From positions 1 through 43,778 of the forward strand of contig CALEVL010000275.1 in the NCBI GenBank assembly GCA_937924675.1: 43,778 bases of DNA, given 5' to 3'. Of this stretch, positions 14,993-22,810 are shown one piece after another. The translations under genes and the position numbers were made by a program. The notes under the pieces were generated by a model. That model saw only the letters and a program-made list of their open reading frames with translations. It was not told where the DNA came from and made no database searches. Within the stretch, counting starts at the first letter, position 1. Every line of letters starts with the position of its first letter. This stretch comes from an uncultured Ignavibacteria bacterium. Lineage in GTDB: Bacteria; Bacteroidota; Ignavibacteria; Tepidaquicellales; Tepidaquicellaceae.

Positions 14993-15057
14993 GATTTCTG
15001 TTTAGATATTCTTAAGATGAACAATTGGTTTTGGTTTCGACGATCTCGAAAAACTCA

Positions 15058-15771
15058 TTACGCTCCTGCTACCAGGTTTAGCTTTATTTGAAAGTCATCG
15101 CTGATTAGATTGTCACCAAGATTCTCATAGAATTTTCCTGAGCGAAATTTTATGTCCCATAGTGTTCTGTCAATCTTAAAGTTTGCAGCCGCATTCAGCT
15201 TTCCTTCTGCAACAGATACTTTTGCCGGGAATGAAACAGGATTTGTAATGCCCTTTATTGTAAGTGAACCGTTTATTTTCATATTATTCCCTTTGTCGTC
15301 AGTCATCGGCTCCACTGATGAGATAACAAATTTACCAACCGGATGAGAGCCCGCGCTGAAGAAATCATCAGACTTTAAATGACTCACGAGCTTTGCATTC
15401 ATTTCGGCATCTTTAAGATCAAGCACATTAATCGTTGTAAAGTCTATGTCAAAGCTTCCACCTGTAATCTTATCATTGTCCACATACACATCGCCTGCCT
15501 TAATTTTCACTGTACCATTATGCTTACCGGTAACTTTTTTCCCTTCCCAGAAAAGTTCACTGCTTGTGGGATCGACTGTTTTTTTTGTTCCCGCCGGTAC
15601 ATTAGTAGTTGATGTTGTGTTCTGTGTTGCCGTTGTTTGTTTGTTAGAAGTTGCCTCGTTCTTTTTGCTTGTTTCGTTTTTACTTGTGGTTTCATCCTTG
15701 GAACAGCCCGTCAGAATTAACGATGCACCAAAGATCATGAAGCTGAGCATTGCAAATGTGATTGTTTTCAT
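15058..15771 (-). CDS. YceI-family lipoprotein
   Basis: The 237-residue protein starts with a lipoprotein signal peptide, with the lipobox 'LTGC' placing Cys23 at the mature N-terminus. Residues 24-63 are a Thr/Asn/Lys/Ser linker ('KNETSKKNEATSNKQTTATQ'). Residues about 65-237 are a YceI lipocalin-like domain: 'SELFWEGKKVTGKHNGTVKI', 'GGSFDIDFTTINVLDL', 'HLKSDDFF', 'VGKFVISSVEP', 'LTIKGITNPVSFPA' and 'FKIDRTLWDIKF'. YceI proteins bind isoprenoid quinones or similar amphiphiles in the periplasm. The gene follows marR by 30 bases and is the probable main target of that regulator. Confidence 0.92.
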   Translation of the reverse strand: MKTITFAMLSFMIFGASLILTGCSKDETTSKNETSKKNEATSNKQTTATQNTTSTTNVPAGTKKTVDPTSSELFWEGKKVTGKHNGTVKIKAGDVYVDNDKITGGSFDIDFTTINVLDLKDAEMNAKLVSHLKSDDFFSAGSHPVGKFVISSVEPMTDDKGNNMKINGSLTIKGITNPVSFPAKVSVAEGKLNAAANFKIDRTLWDIKFRSGKFYENLGDNLISDDFQIKLNLVAGA

Positions 15772-15801
15772 TGTTTATCTATTTATTTGTTTTGTAAATG
15801 A

Positions 15802-16269
15802 TTAGTGATCTACAGAACTTCTGACTTTGTCAAGAAGTTCATTGAGTGTTTTTGCATCCGACTTTGACATGTGCTTAAGGAAACCAAGCCATTCTGCCTG
15901 AGCCTTGTCAATCTCCGCCAACATCTTGAGCCCTTTTTCAGTTATTATAACATCCACACATCTTCTGTCTTCTTCAGAGTGTTTCCTGCTGACAAGTTTC
16001 TTTGTTATTAATTTGTCAACTATTCTCGATGCATTGGACATTTTATCGAGCATTCTGTCAATCAGAAGATTTACCGTGGCCGGCTCAGGGTGCTGTCCCC
16101 TCAAAATCCTTAATACATTGTATTGCGGTAATGTCAGATTATATGGCTTAAGAAGCTCTGTATTCTTCAGACTTAGCCAGCTTCCTGTATAAAGAATGTT
16201 GATTACTAATTTCAGGTGTTCGCTCTCGAATGACTTTTGTTTAATAGCTTCTTCAATTTTCATGTACAA
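15802..16269 (-). CDS. MarR-family transcriptional regulator
   Basis: A 155-residue winged-helix protein: 'LTLPQYNVLRILRGQHPEPA' and 'LIDRMLDKMSNASRIVDKLI' form the DNA-reading region, and 'LVSRKHSEEDRRCVDVIITE' is the wing with the family's 'D-R-R' hairpin. ATG at 16263 (six bases on) is an equally good start. It heads the minus-strand operon with yceI, the PIG-L gene and nmrA. Two ATGTA-N2-TACAT palindromes sit within 60 bases upstream, so it is likely to repress itself and possibly the divergent gene at 16369. The inducing ligand is unknown. Confidence 0.92.
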   Translation of the reverse strand: MYMKIEEAIKQKSFESEHLKLVINILYTGSWLSLKNTELLKPYNLTLPQYNVLRILRGQHPEPATVNLLIDRMLDKMSNASRIVDKLITKKLVSRKHSEEDRRCVDVIITEKGLKMLAEIDKAQAEWLGFLKHMSKSDAKTLNELLDKVRSSVDH

Positions 16270-16270
16270 A

Positions 16271-16320
16271 TATATGTATATACATATAATGTGTCAACAT
16301 ATAAATCTATGTACCTACAT
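16271..16320. promoter_or_regulatory. Twin palindromic operators for the MarR regulator
   Basis: An 18-base perfect palindrome, TATATGTATATACATATA (16271-16288), contains ATGTA-TA-TACAT at 16274-16285. A second copy, ATGTA-CC-TACAT, lies at 16309-16320, its centre 35 bases away. The spacing is close to three or three and a half helical turns. The position between divergent start codons (16269 and 16369) fits autorepression. Confidence 0.7.
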
Positions 16321-16368
16321 TAAATTTTTGTTAAGCAATTTTAGTTCATAATAATTATTTTTGAAACC

Positions 16369-16776
16369 ATGGAAGATATTACATTATTAACTGCAAAACT
16401 CCCCGGTGTTTGGGAGGGTCTTCAGGGTGACGGAGTGTATCATGAGGAGTGGTCCTCTGTTGATGGAAGCTCTTTGCACGGCAGAGCTTATCTTATAAGA
16501 AAAGGAGAGATCACAAATCAGGAAAAGCTAAGCATTATCATTGATCACAGTGAGATATTTTATGTTGCTGAAGTCAGCCACAATTCTGGGCCGGTTAAGT
16601 TTCGCCTGACTTCAGGCTCAGATGATATATTCATATTTGAGAATCCTGAACATGACTTCCCGCAGAAGATTACTTATGACCTGTCTAATTCAGACCACTT
16701 GCTTGCAATAATAGAAGCAGTGAAGAATGGAAAAACGAAGAGAATTGAATTCAGGTTGCAAAAGATTAGAAACTAA
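16369..16776 (+). CDS. DUF6265-like protein
   Basis: The 135-residue protein has no signal peptide or membrane segment. It begins with 'LPGVWEGLQGDGVYHEEWSS' and ends with 'FIFENPEHDFPQKITYDL', the pattern I associate with the DUF6265 beta-barrel family (W-x-G near the start, 'FENP-x-HDFP' near the end). These are usually small lipocalin-like proteins of unknown function. It is transcribed away from marR across the twin palindromes, so it may share that control. It converges with the permease gene ending at 16831. Confidence 0.75.
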   Translation: MEDITLLTAKLPGVWEGLQGDGVYHEEWSSVDGSSLHGRAYLIRKGEITNQEKLSIIIDHSEIFYVAEVSHNSGPVKFRLTSGSDDIFIFENPEHDFPQKITYDLSNSDHLLAIIEAVKNGKTKRIEFRLQKIRN

Positions 16777-16830
16777 GCAGAATGAATATTGCTGCCGTTA
16801 ATTAGCAGCTAACATCAAAGAAATACAAGT

Positions 16831-17919
16831 TTACTGCTTTAGTTTTGGATCAAATGCATCCCGCAGCCCGTCCCCTAGAAGGTTTACGGCAAATACTGTA
16901 ATCATAATTGCAAGCGATGGAAATATTGCCAATCCCCAGTTTGTGCCTACTACAATATATTTATAGCCGTCAAATATCATTTGTCCCCAGCTTGCTGTTG
17001 GCGGCTGAACTCCGAGTCCCAGAAAGCTAAGACTTGCTTCAAAAATAATTGCAGCTGCAAGTCCAACTGTTCCTGTTACAATTACGGGTCCCATTGCATT
17101 TGGCAAGATGTGTCTGATCATAATTCTGAACGGTTTGAATCCGACTGCCTTAGTGGCTTCTACAAAATCAGTTTCGCGAAGTGAGAAGAACTGACCTCGA
17201 ACAATTCTTGCTACATCAACCCAACCGGTAAGTCCGATTGCCACAAATGCCTGCCATAGACCTTTGCCAAGAACGACAGATAAAGCAATTATAAGTAATA
17301 TTGCCGGGAATGCGAATATAACATTAACGAGCCACATCACAACCATATCAGTCTTACCTCGGAAATATCCCGCCATTGATCCGAGAAGAATACCGATTAC
17401 AATCGCAATACTTTCTGAAATCAATCCCACAGTCAGGCTGACCCTGCTTCCATAAATTAATCTGCTTAGTACATCTCTTCCGAATCTGTCCGTTCCAAGA
17501 TGAAACGTTACCTTCTGAATATACTCACCGCCTTTCTTAATGATGTCATCCTTCTTCATTGCAAATTCCTGGTCATCATAACCTAAGAAATAGACTTCAT
17601 CTCCGGCCTCTCTTACAAATCCTTTTACAGCCACATATTTTATTTCATCGCTTATGTTTGGCTGCTTTGCTGCAACAACATCACCCTCAAAGCCAATTGG
17701 TTTTGCTGCAAACTCAAGTATCTGTTGATTCGGATCAAAAGGCGCAATAAGTGGAGCAAATAATGCAATGAGCACAATGATGACAAGCGTCCATAAACCT
17801 GCCATAGCAAGTTTATTACGTTTAAGGCGCTTCCATGAATAATACCAAAGAGAGTGGCTCTTGTCCTCTATGTTAAACTTATTTAGATCCTTTGTATATT
17901 CTTCAGAGATTTTGCTCAC
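16831..17919 (-). CDS. Oligopeptide/dipeptide ABC transporter permease, DppC/OppC type
   Basis: The start is GTG at 17919, seven bases after the stop of the partner permease. The 362-residue protein has the OppC N-terminal segment (WRRLKRNKLAMAG-like, residues 28-43), a first membrane helix, a periplasmic insert of about 85 residues, and the transport domain from 'HLGTDRFGRDVLSRLIYGSR' with five helices. The coupling-loop motif is 'IRHILPNAMGPVIV'. The insert between helix 1 and 'GTDRFGRD' ('VKGFVREAGDEVYFLGYDDQ') is longer than usual. It works with the DppB-like protein to import peptides; the ATPase genes are not in the window. Confidence 0.93.
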   Translation of the reverse strand: MSKISEEYTKDLNKFNIEDKSHSLWYYSWKRLKRNKLAMAGLWTLVIIVLIALFAPLIAPFDPNQQILEFAAKPIGFEGDVVAAKQPNISDEIKYVAVKGFVREAGDEVYFLGYDDQEFAMKKDDIIKKGGEYIQKVTFHLGTDRFGRDVLSRLIYGSRVSLTVGLISESIAIVIGILLGSMAGYFRGKTDMVVMWLVNVIFAFPAILLIIALSVVLGKGLWQAFVAIGLTGWVDVARIVRGQFFSLRETDFVEATKAVGFKPFRIMIRHILPNAMGPVIVTGTVGLAAAIIFEASLSFLGLGVQPPTASWGQMIFDGYKYIVVGTNWGLAIFPSLAIMITVFAVNLLGDGLRDAFDPKLKQ

Positions 17920-17926
17920 TGCTTAT

Positions 17927-18853
17927 TCAGGCTAATTTAACTTTAGGATCAAGCATTGCATAGACTATATCAACAAAAAAATTAATTACCACAAAAACAA
18001 TTGCACTGAAAAGAACAGTGCCCTGTATCATCGGGAAATCAAGTTTAAAAATTGCATCGACGGCAAGAAGACCGATACCCGGCCAGTTGAAAATATATTC
18101 AATGAAGAATACACCTCCGAGTGTTGCAGCAAGTGACGCACTTATTGTTGTTACAACCGGATTCAGAGCATTTCTCAATGTGTGTTTGAAAATAACTTTC
18201 CCGGAACTAAGTCCTTTGGCTCTGGCAGTTCTCACATAATCCTGATTCATAACATCAAGCATAGACGAACGCGTAATTCTTGCAGTGATTGCCATTGGAC
18301 GTAAGGCAAGAGTGACCATTGGCAGAACCAGATATTGCCAGCCTTCATTTATATATCCTGAAATTGGAAACCATTTGAGTATATGTCCAAATACCAGCGC
18401 CATTATTAAACCGAAAGCAAATGAAGGCACTGAGATACCAAATAGAGCAAAGATCATTGCGGCATTATCTGTGGCAGTATATTTTTTTACTGCAGAAATA
18501 ATTCCCATTAAAACACCAAGCATAGATGAAAAGAATAAAGCGCTGAAAGAGAGCATGGCAGTAGCAGGAAGTTTTTCCAGAATTGTAGAAACGACATCTC
18601 GATTTGTAGCATAAGATCTTCCAAGATCGCCCTTAAATGCATTTGTCATGAACCTGACGTATTGTACATAGACCGGCTTATTAAGACCCAATTCTTCTCT
18701 CACGGCTTCAACAGAAGCGACGTCAGCTCTTTGTCCAAGCATCATTCTTGCCGGGTCGCCGGGAAGAATATATAGCAGACAGAAGGTAACTGTGAGTACC
18801 CCAAAGATTATGAAAAGTGAATACACAAGATTTCTTGTGATGTAAGTCCACAT
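17927..18853 (-). CDS. Oligopeptide/dipeptide ABC transporter permease, DppB/OppB type
   Basis: 308 residues with six membrane helices. The N-terminus 'VFGVLTVTFCLLYILPGDPA' and the following 'LGLNKPVYVQYVRFM...GDLGRSY' are diagnostic of DppB/OppB, and 'FKHTLRNALNPVVTTI' is the ATPase-coupling loop. Length is normal for the family. It is followed at once by the DppC-type gene. The preceding NlpC/P60 gene ends at a strong terminator, so these permeases probably have a separate promoter in the 18854-18880 stretch or depend on read-through. Confidence 0.93.
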   Translation of the reverse strand: MWTYITRNLVYSLFIIFGVLTVTFCLLYILPGDPARMMLGQRADVASVEAVREELGLNKPVYVQYVRFMTNAFKGDLGRSYATNRDVVSTILEKLPATAMLSFSALFFSSMLGVLMGIISAVKKYTATDNAAMIFALFGISVPSFAFGLIMALVFGHILKWFPISGYINEGWQYLVLPMVTLALRPMAITARITRSSMLDVMNQDYVRTARAKGLSSGKVIFKHTLRNALNPVVTTISASLAATLGGVFFIEYIFNWPGIGLLAVDAIFKLDFPMIQGTVLFSAIVFVVINFFVDIVYAMLDPKVKLA

Positions 18854-18882
18854 AAGAAGTAGTCTTATTTTCCCGTTTGTGC

Positions 18883-18918
18883 AAAAAAAATCCCGGACTT
18901 TTAATAATAAAGTCCGGG
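18883..18918 (-). terminator. Rho-independent terminator after the NlpC/P60 gene
   Basis: A perfect 10-bp stem (CCCGGACTTT at 18892-18901 with AAAGTCCGGG at 18909-18918, 7-base loop) is followed on the minus strand by eight T. It separates the endopeptidase gene from the permease genes. Confidence 0.9.
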
Positions 18919-18945
18919 CTCTAAGTTCAACTCAACATTAAAACA

Positions 18946-19593
18946 TTAATTTTCAACGACTCTTTTTGCTTTCAGATAAGTTCTGGTATAGTATTCATCT
19001 TCAAGAGATGCAACAGATACACCTGACTTTGAACCTGAATGAGCAAAAAACCCATTACCGAGATACATACCAACGTGTGTAACTCTTCCTTTTCTCATGG
19101 TGTCGAAGAACACGAGATCGCCAAACTTCAAGTCTGACTTTTCTACCGGTTCACCAACACTTGACTGTTCGAGAGAAGTTCTCGGAAGTGTTACTCCCAA
19201 CGATTGATAATATACGGTCTGTATAAATGCTGAACAATCAATGCCTCTTTTTGAGGTACCTCCCCACAGGTAGGGAGTATTGATATATTCGATAATCTTG
19301 AACATAACTTCATCTTTGTCCAGATTACCTGAGAATTCTGCGCTTGAAATGAAACCTGCAAGACTGCTTGAAATTGCTTCAAGATTTTCCTTGTCTATCA
19401 GGGCTTTTTCGGTTAAGGTGCTGGTGGAGACAATCTCCTGTGAACCATTGCGTCCATTAGCATCTTTCGAAGAGTAAACCTCTGTTTCATCTTCATTTGC
19501 AATATCCTTTGTACCGGAACAACCGATCATAACCATTGCCGAAAAAGCCAGTACGACAATCGTCATATAACCGGATAGTCTGGTTTTGACCAT
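18946..19593 (-). CDS. NlpC/P60 peptidoglycan endopeptidase lipoprotein
   Basis: 215 residues. The lipobox 'MIGC' gives Cys25 as the lipidated residue, followed by a polar linker. Residues about 92-213 are an NlpC/P60 domain: catalytic Cys120 in 'YLWGGTSKRGIDCSAF', His173 in 'RVTHVGMYLG' and His185 in 'FFAHSGSKSG'. Such enzymes cut the D-Glu-diaminopimelate bond of peptidoglycan stem peptides, here from the outer side of a membrane. The gene lies between the peptide-binding protein and the permeases on the same strand, which suggests release and uptake of wall peptides, but that link is inference. Confidence 0.92.
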   Translation of the reverse strand: MVKTRLSGYMTIVVLAFSAMVMIGCSGTKDIANEDETEVYSSKDANGRNGSQEIVSTSTLTEKALIDKENLEAISSSLAGFISSAEFSGNLDKDEVMFKIIEYINTPYLWGGTSKRGIDCSAFIQTVYYQSLGVTLPRTSLEQSSVGEPVEKSDLKFGDLVFFDTMRKGRVTHVGMYLGNGFFAHSGSKSGVSVASLEDEYYTRTYLKAKRVVEN

Positions 19594-19677
19594 AAGGTTA
19601 ACCTCTTATTTATTTTGAAATGATTAAAAGAACAATAAGTTTGTTTAAAAACTTGGACAAAAGTATAGACTTATATA

Positions 19678-21411
19678 CTATTTATCAAGCCATAAATACC
19701 TAAAATTTACTCTGTGCATTGCATCAAGTGCATAGCCCTTAACGTATGGCTGAAGCATCCTGTAATCCTCATCATAGTATATAAACATCATTGGTGCCTG
19801 TGAAATAGCGATTTGTTCGGCCTGAAGATAGAGTTTATATCTTTCTGCCTGGTCAGTGGTTGCAATGGCTTTCTCAAAGAGTGCATCGTACTCGGGATTC
19901 TGATATCGTGTGCTGTTTATTGGACTAATAGCAGTAGGATCCTTCGGCACATTCTTCCCGTAGAACAGATTCAGAAAATTCTCGGGCTCGGGATAATCCC
20001 CTATCCAGCCAAGCCTGTAAAAGTCAGCTCTTCCGGCATCAATGTTATCCAAATGCTGAGCAAACTGAATGATATTGAGCTTCATATTAACACCAATCTC
20101 CTTCAGCATGCTTTGTATTGATTCGGCAAGCTGGATATTTCTGTCACCACCGGAATTTATCTGAAGCACAGCATCCGGAAAACCTTTGCCTCCGGGATAT
20201 CCTGCTTCCTCCATCAACTTCTTTGCTTTCGCAAGATCAAAGTCATATCCCTTAATGCTCTTAACATCGTAGTTAGGCATAGATGGAGGAACTATTCCAT
20301 AAATTGCTCCCATGTATCCCTGACCATTGAGAACAAACTTAAGGATCTTATTCCTGTCTATTGCATAATTGAATGCCTGCCTGACTTTTTCATTGTTGAA
20401 TATTTTGCCTGTTGTGAGGAATCCATAAAACTGAATTGCAAGTGACGGTACTTTCTGAAGCGTGAATTTCTCATACTCAGGCTTCAGGGTTTTTTCCGGA
20501 GTTACGATCTCTTTAAATGATTCATTCGGAAGACGATAACTTTCATCGAGATTTCCGTTTCTGAATTCAAGGAATTGCTGAGATACTTCTTTAAGGAATT
20601 TGAATTTTGCACCGTCAATATATGGAATTTGATTACCGTTTTTATCTTTCTCCCAATAGTTGGGATTCTTCTTCAGATTCAACTCGAGGTCCGGTTTCCA
20701 GTCAACAAAAATGAATGGACCTGTACCAACAGGATTCTGGAAGAAATCTTTACCGTACTTGTCAATTGCTTCTTTTGGAACAACATACGCATAAGCAAGA
20801 GTCAGATAATAAATGAACGGTCCGAATGGTTTCTTAAGTTTGATCTGAAATGTTGAATCGTCTTTAACAACATATCCGGATACGCCGTTTAACTTCGGTT
20901 CCCTGTTCTCTTTCCTTGCGGCTGACACTTCATCAAAATATTCTTTGGCTCCTTCAACATGATTCTTGTAATAATCAAAACCGAGTGTTCCTGTTCTTGG
21001 GTCACATACTCTGTCAAACGAATATTTTACATCGTTTGCATTGTATTCCCTTCCCTTGCCATTGGGGAAGCATTCATTGTCCTGAAACTTAGGACCCTTC
21101 TTCAAATGAAATGTATATACAAGTCCGTCTTCAGAAATTTCCCATCTTGTCGCAAGCTGCGGGATCAGATTCAAATTAGTATCAAGATCAACAAGCAGAT
21201 CATAAATCTGATGCGCCACATGGTGCGATACTACATCATTGATGCCAACGGGGTCAAGGCTTCTGATATTCTCAAGTTCATTTATCCTGTAAATTCCCCC
21301 GCCTTTAATTCCGCCATTGAGTGCAACTCCGCTTGTTGTTTCTTTCTTAGGATTGCATCCGCCCAGAAAAATTATTGTCAGTATTGCAAGTGCTGAAATT
21401 CTCTTTATCAT
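19678..21411 (-). CDS. Peptide ABC transporter substrate-binding lipoprotein (SBP_bac_5)
   Basis: 577 residues. A lipoprotein signal ends 'LGGC', with Cys19 mature. The family features are 'LDPVGINDVVSHHVAHQIYD' near the start, 'ATRWEISEDGLVYTFHLKKG', 'NPVGTGPF', 'VRQAFNYAIDRNKIL' and 'LMEEAGYPGGKGFP'. Such proteins capture oligopeptides and deliver them to DppB/DppC-type permeases, encoded downstream on the same strand. An insertion around residues 155-180 ('AKEYFDEVSAARKENREPKL') is characteristic of a subfamily found in Bacteroidota. It heads this gene group. Confidence 0.93.
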   Translation of the reverse strand: MIKRISALAILTIIFLGGCNPKKETTSGVALNGGIKGGGIYRINELENIRSLDPVGINDVVSHHVAHQIYDLLVDLDTNLNLIPQLATRWEISEDGLVYTFHLKKGPKFQDNECFPNGKGREYNANDVKYSFDRVCDPRTGTLGFDYYKNHVEGAKEYFDEVSAARKENREPKLNGVSGYVVKDDSTFQIKLKKPFGPFIYYLTLAYAYVVPKEAIDKYGKDFFQNPVGTGPFIFVDWKPDLELNLKKNPNYWEKDKNGNQIPYIDGAKFKFLKEVSQQFLEFRNGNLDESYRLPNESFKEIVTPEKTLKPEYEKFTLQKVPSLAIQFYGFLTTGKIFNNEKVRQAFNYAIDRNKILKFVLNGQGYMGAIYGIVPPSMPNYDVKSIKGYDFDLAKAKKLMEEAGYPGGKGFPDAVLQINSGGDRNIQLAESIQSMLKEIGVNMKLNIIQFAQHLDNIDAGRADFYRLGWIGDYPEPENFLNLFYGKNVPKDPTAISPINSTRYQNPEYDALFEKAIATTDQAERYKLYLQAEQIAISQAPMMFIYYDEDYRMLQPYVKGYALDAMHRVNFRYLWLDK

Positions 21412-21469
21412 TCAAATAGTGTTTGACAGTTCTCGATTTTTTTAATTTTCAATTCTCAATTTTCAACTC

Positions 21470-22243
21470 TCAACTCTCCCTCGCCACAACCATCGCGCTT
21501 GCCTGAGCCACAGGAAGGAGTACCATCTGTGCAATCACAACATTCTCATCTCTTGTTGCGGCAAAAAGTATAGCATCTGCCACATCATCCGGTGACAAAG
21601 GTTTCATGCCTTTATAGGTTGCTTTGGCTTTGCTTTCATCACCTCTGTATCTCACAAGACTAAACTCTGTTTCAACTAACCCTGGATCTATTGTGGTTAC
21701 TCTAACATTTGTTCCGCTCAGGTCCATTCTCATTCCTTTTGTAATTGCGTCAACTGCATGTTTGCTTGCGCAATAGACATTACCGTTGGGATACACTTCA
21801 TTCCCTGCGATTGAACCGATGTTTATTACATGCCCTGAGCCGGACTTAAGTATGAGTGGTATCACACATTTGGAAACGTAAAGCAGACCTTTTACATTTG
21901 TATCTATCATTTCATTCCAGTCATCTAGCGAACCTTCATGCACTTTCGAAAGTCCGCGGGCAAGTCCTGCATTATTTACAAGCACTTCTATATTCTTCCA
22001 TTCATCTTCAAGTCCTGATATAGCTGATTCAACAGCATTGAAATCTCTCACATCTAATACCAATGTTCTGACATCAACATCAAATTTCTGAACAAGCTCA
22101 GCACTCAAAGACTCCAGTCTTTCCTGCCTACGCGCAGCCAGCAATAATCTGCATCCTGATTGAGCAAATCTGAACGCAGTAGCGCGACCAATGCCGCTAG
22201 TTGCACCTGTTATGAAGACTAGTTTACCATTGAGGTCTTTCAA
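21470..22243 (-). CDS. Short-chain dehydrogenase/reductase, YdfG-like
   Basis: 257 residues with the classical SDR plan: 'TGATSGIGRATAFRFA' for cofactor binding, 'AARR' at the end of strand 2 (pointing to NADP), 'NNAGLARG', catalytic Ser in 'INIGSIAG' and 'YCASK'. The C-terminal 'PGLVETEFSLVRYRGDESKA' and 'LSPDDVADAILFA' match YdfG, the NADP-dependent 3-hydroxy acid/serine dehydrogenase. The exact substrate cannot be fixed from sequence. It lies just upstream of the peptide transporter genes, with 58 bases between, and has repeat-filled DNA on its other side. Confidence 0.9.
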   Translation of the reverse strand: MKDLNGKLVFITGATSGIGRATAFRFAQSGCRLLLAARRQERLESLSAELVQKFDVDVRTLVLDVRDFNAVESAISGLEDEWKNIEVLVNNAGLARGLSKVHEGSLDDWNEMIDTNVKGLLYVSKCVIPLILKSGSGHVINIGSIAGNEVYPNGNVYCASKHAVDAITKGMRMDLSGTNVRVTTIDPGLVETEFSLVRYRGDESKAKATYKGMKPLSPDDVADAILFAATRDENVVIAQMVLLPVAQASAMVVARES

Positions 22244-22810
22244 TGTTTATAAAATAAGTAAGATGAAATGTGGTTGCTTTCGATTTACTTCAAGATATGT
22301 ATTTCAACGCTATAAGAAAACAAAAATATATTGCTCGAAGATTACTTGCGTATGCAAAAATCTACTGGATAGAGATTACTCGGAGATTCCCTCCGTTACA
22401 CTCATCGCACCTATTTGTCATCCCTGCGCCCGTCATTGCCGGGCAGGAATGCAGGCCTGCCCGCATAGAGTGTTCATGATACATCGCTGCAGGCGGGGAT
22501 CTACGGAATAGTGGATTCATTACTCGGAGATTATTTGCATATGCAAAAATCTACGTAGTCGTGTCTTCATTAATCGTAGACTCCTGCCCGCCTGCGCATA
22601 GTGTTTAAGTTCAGAATTCTTCGGGCAGGCATTCGCAGGAGTGACAATCTTAAAGGGGAGTCACATTCTTAAAAGAAATGACAAACATAGAGAGAATGAC
22701 AAATCAAATGTTGCTCTACTATCGTGTATTCACATTTCGTATTGCAAATGTAATCTTAACAATTTAGGTTTGTGCGACCCCATTTTTATCAACCACTCAT
22801 CATACCAGTC
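22244..22810. other. Gene-free region with direct repeats and a dispersed repeat
   Basis: No coding frame is supported. A 26-base direct repeat occurs at 22340-22365 and 22529-22554 (24 of 26 identical), the second containing the perfect palindrome TTTGCATATGCAAA (22534-22547). 'CGGGCAGGAATGCAGGCCTG' and the 44-base repeat at 22586-22629 follow. The stretch also has to hold the promoters of the divergent SDR and cellulase genes. Confidence 0.6.
22586..22629 (+). repeat. 44-base dispersed repeat, copy 2
   Basis: Same layout as 13081-13124. In this copy the ends form a perfect 8-base inverted repeat, CCTGCCCG (22583-22590) and CGGGCAGG (22622-22629). Confidence 0.8.
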
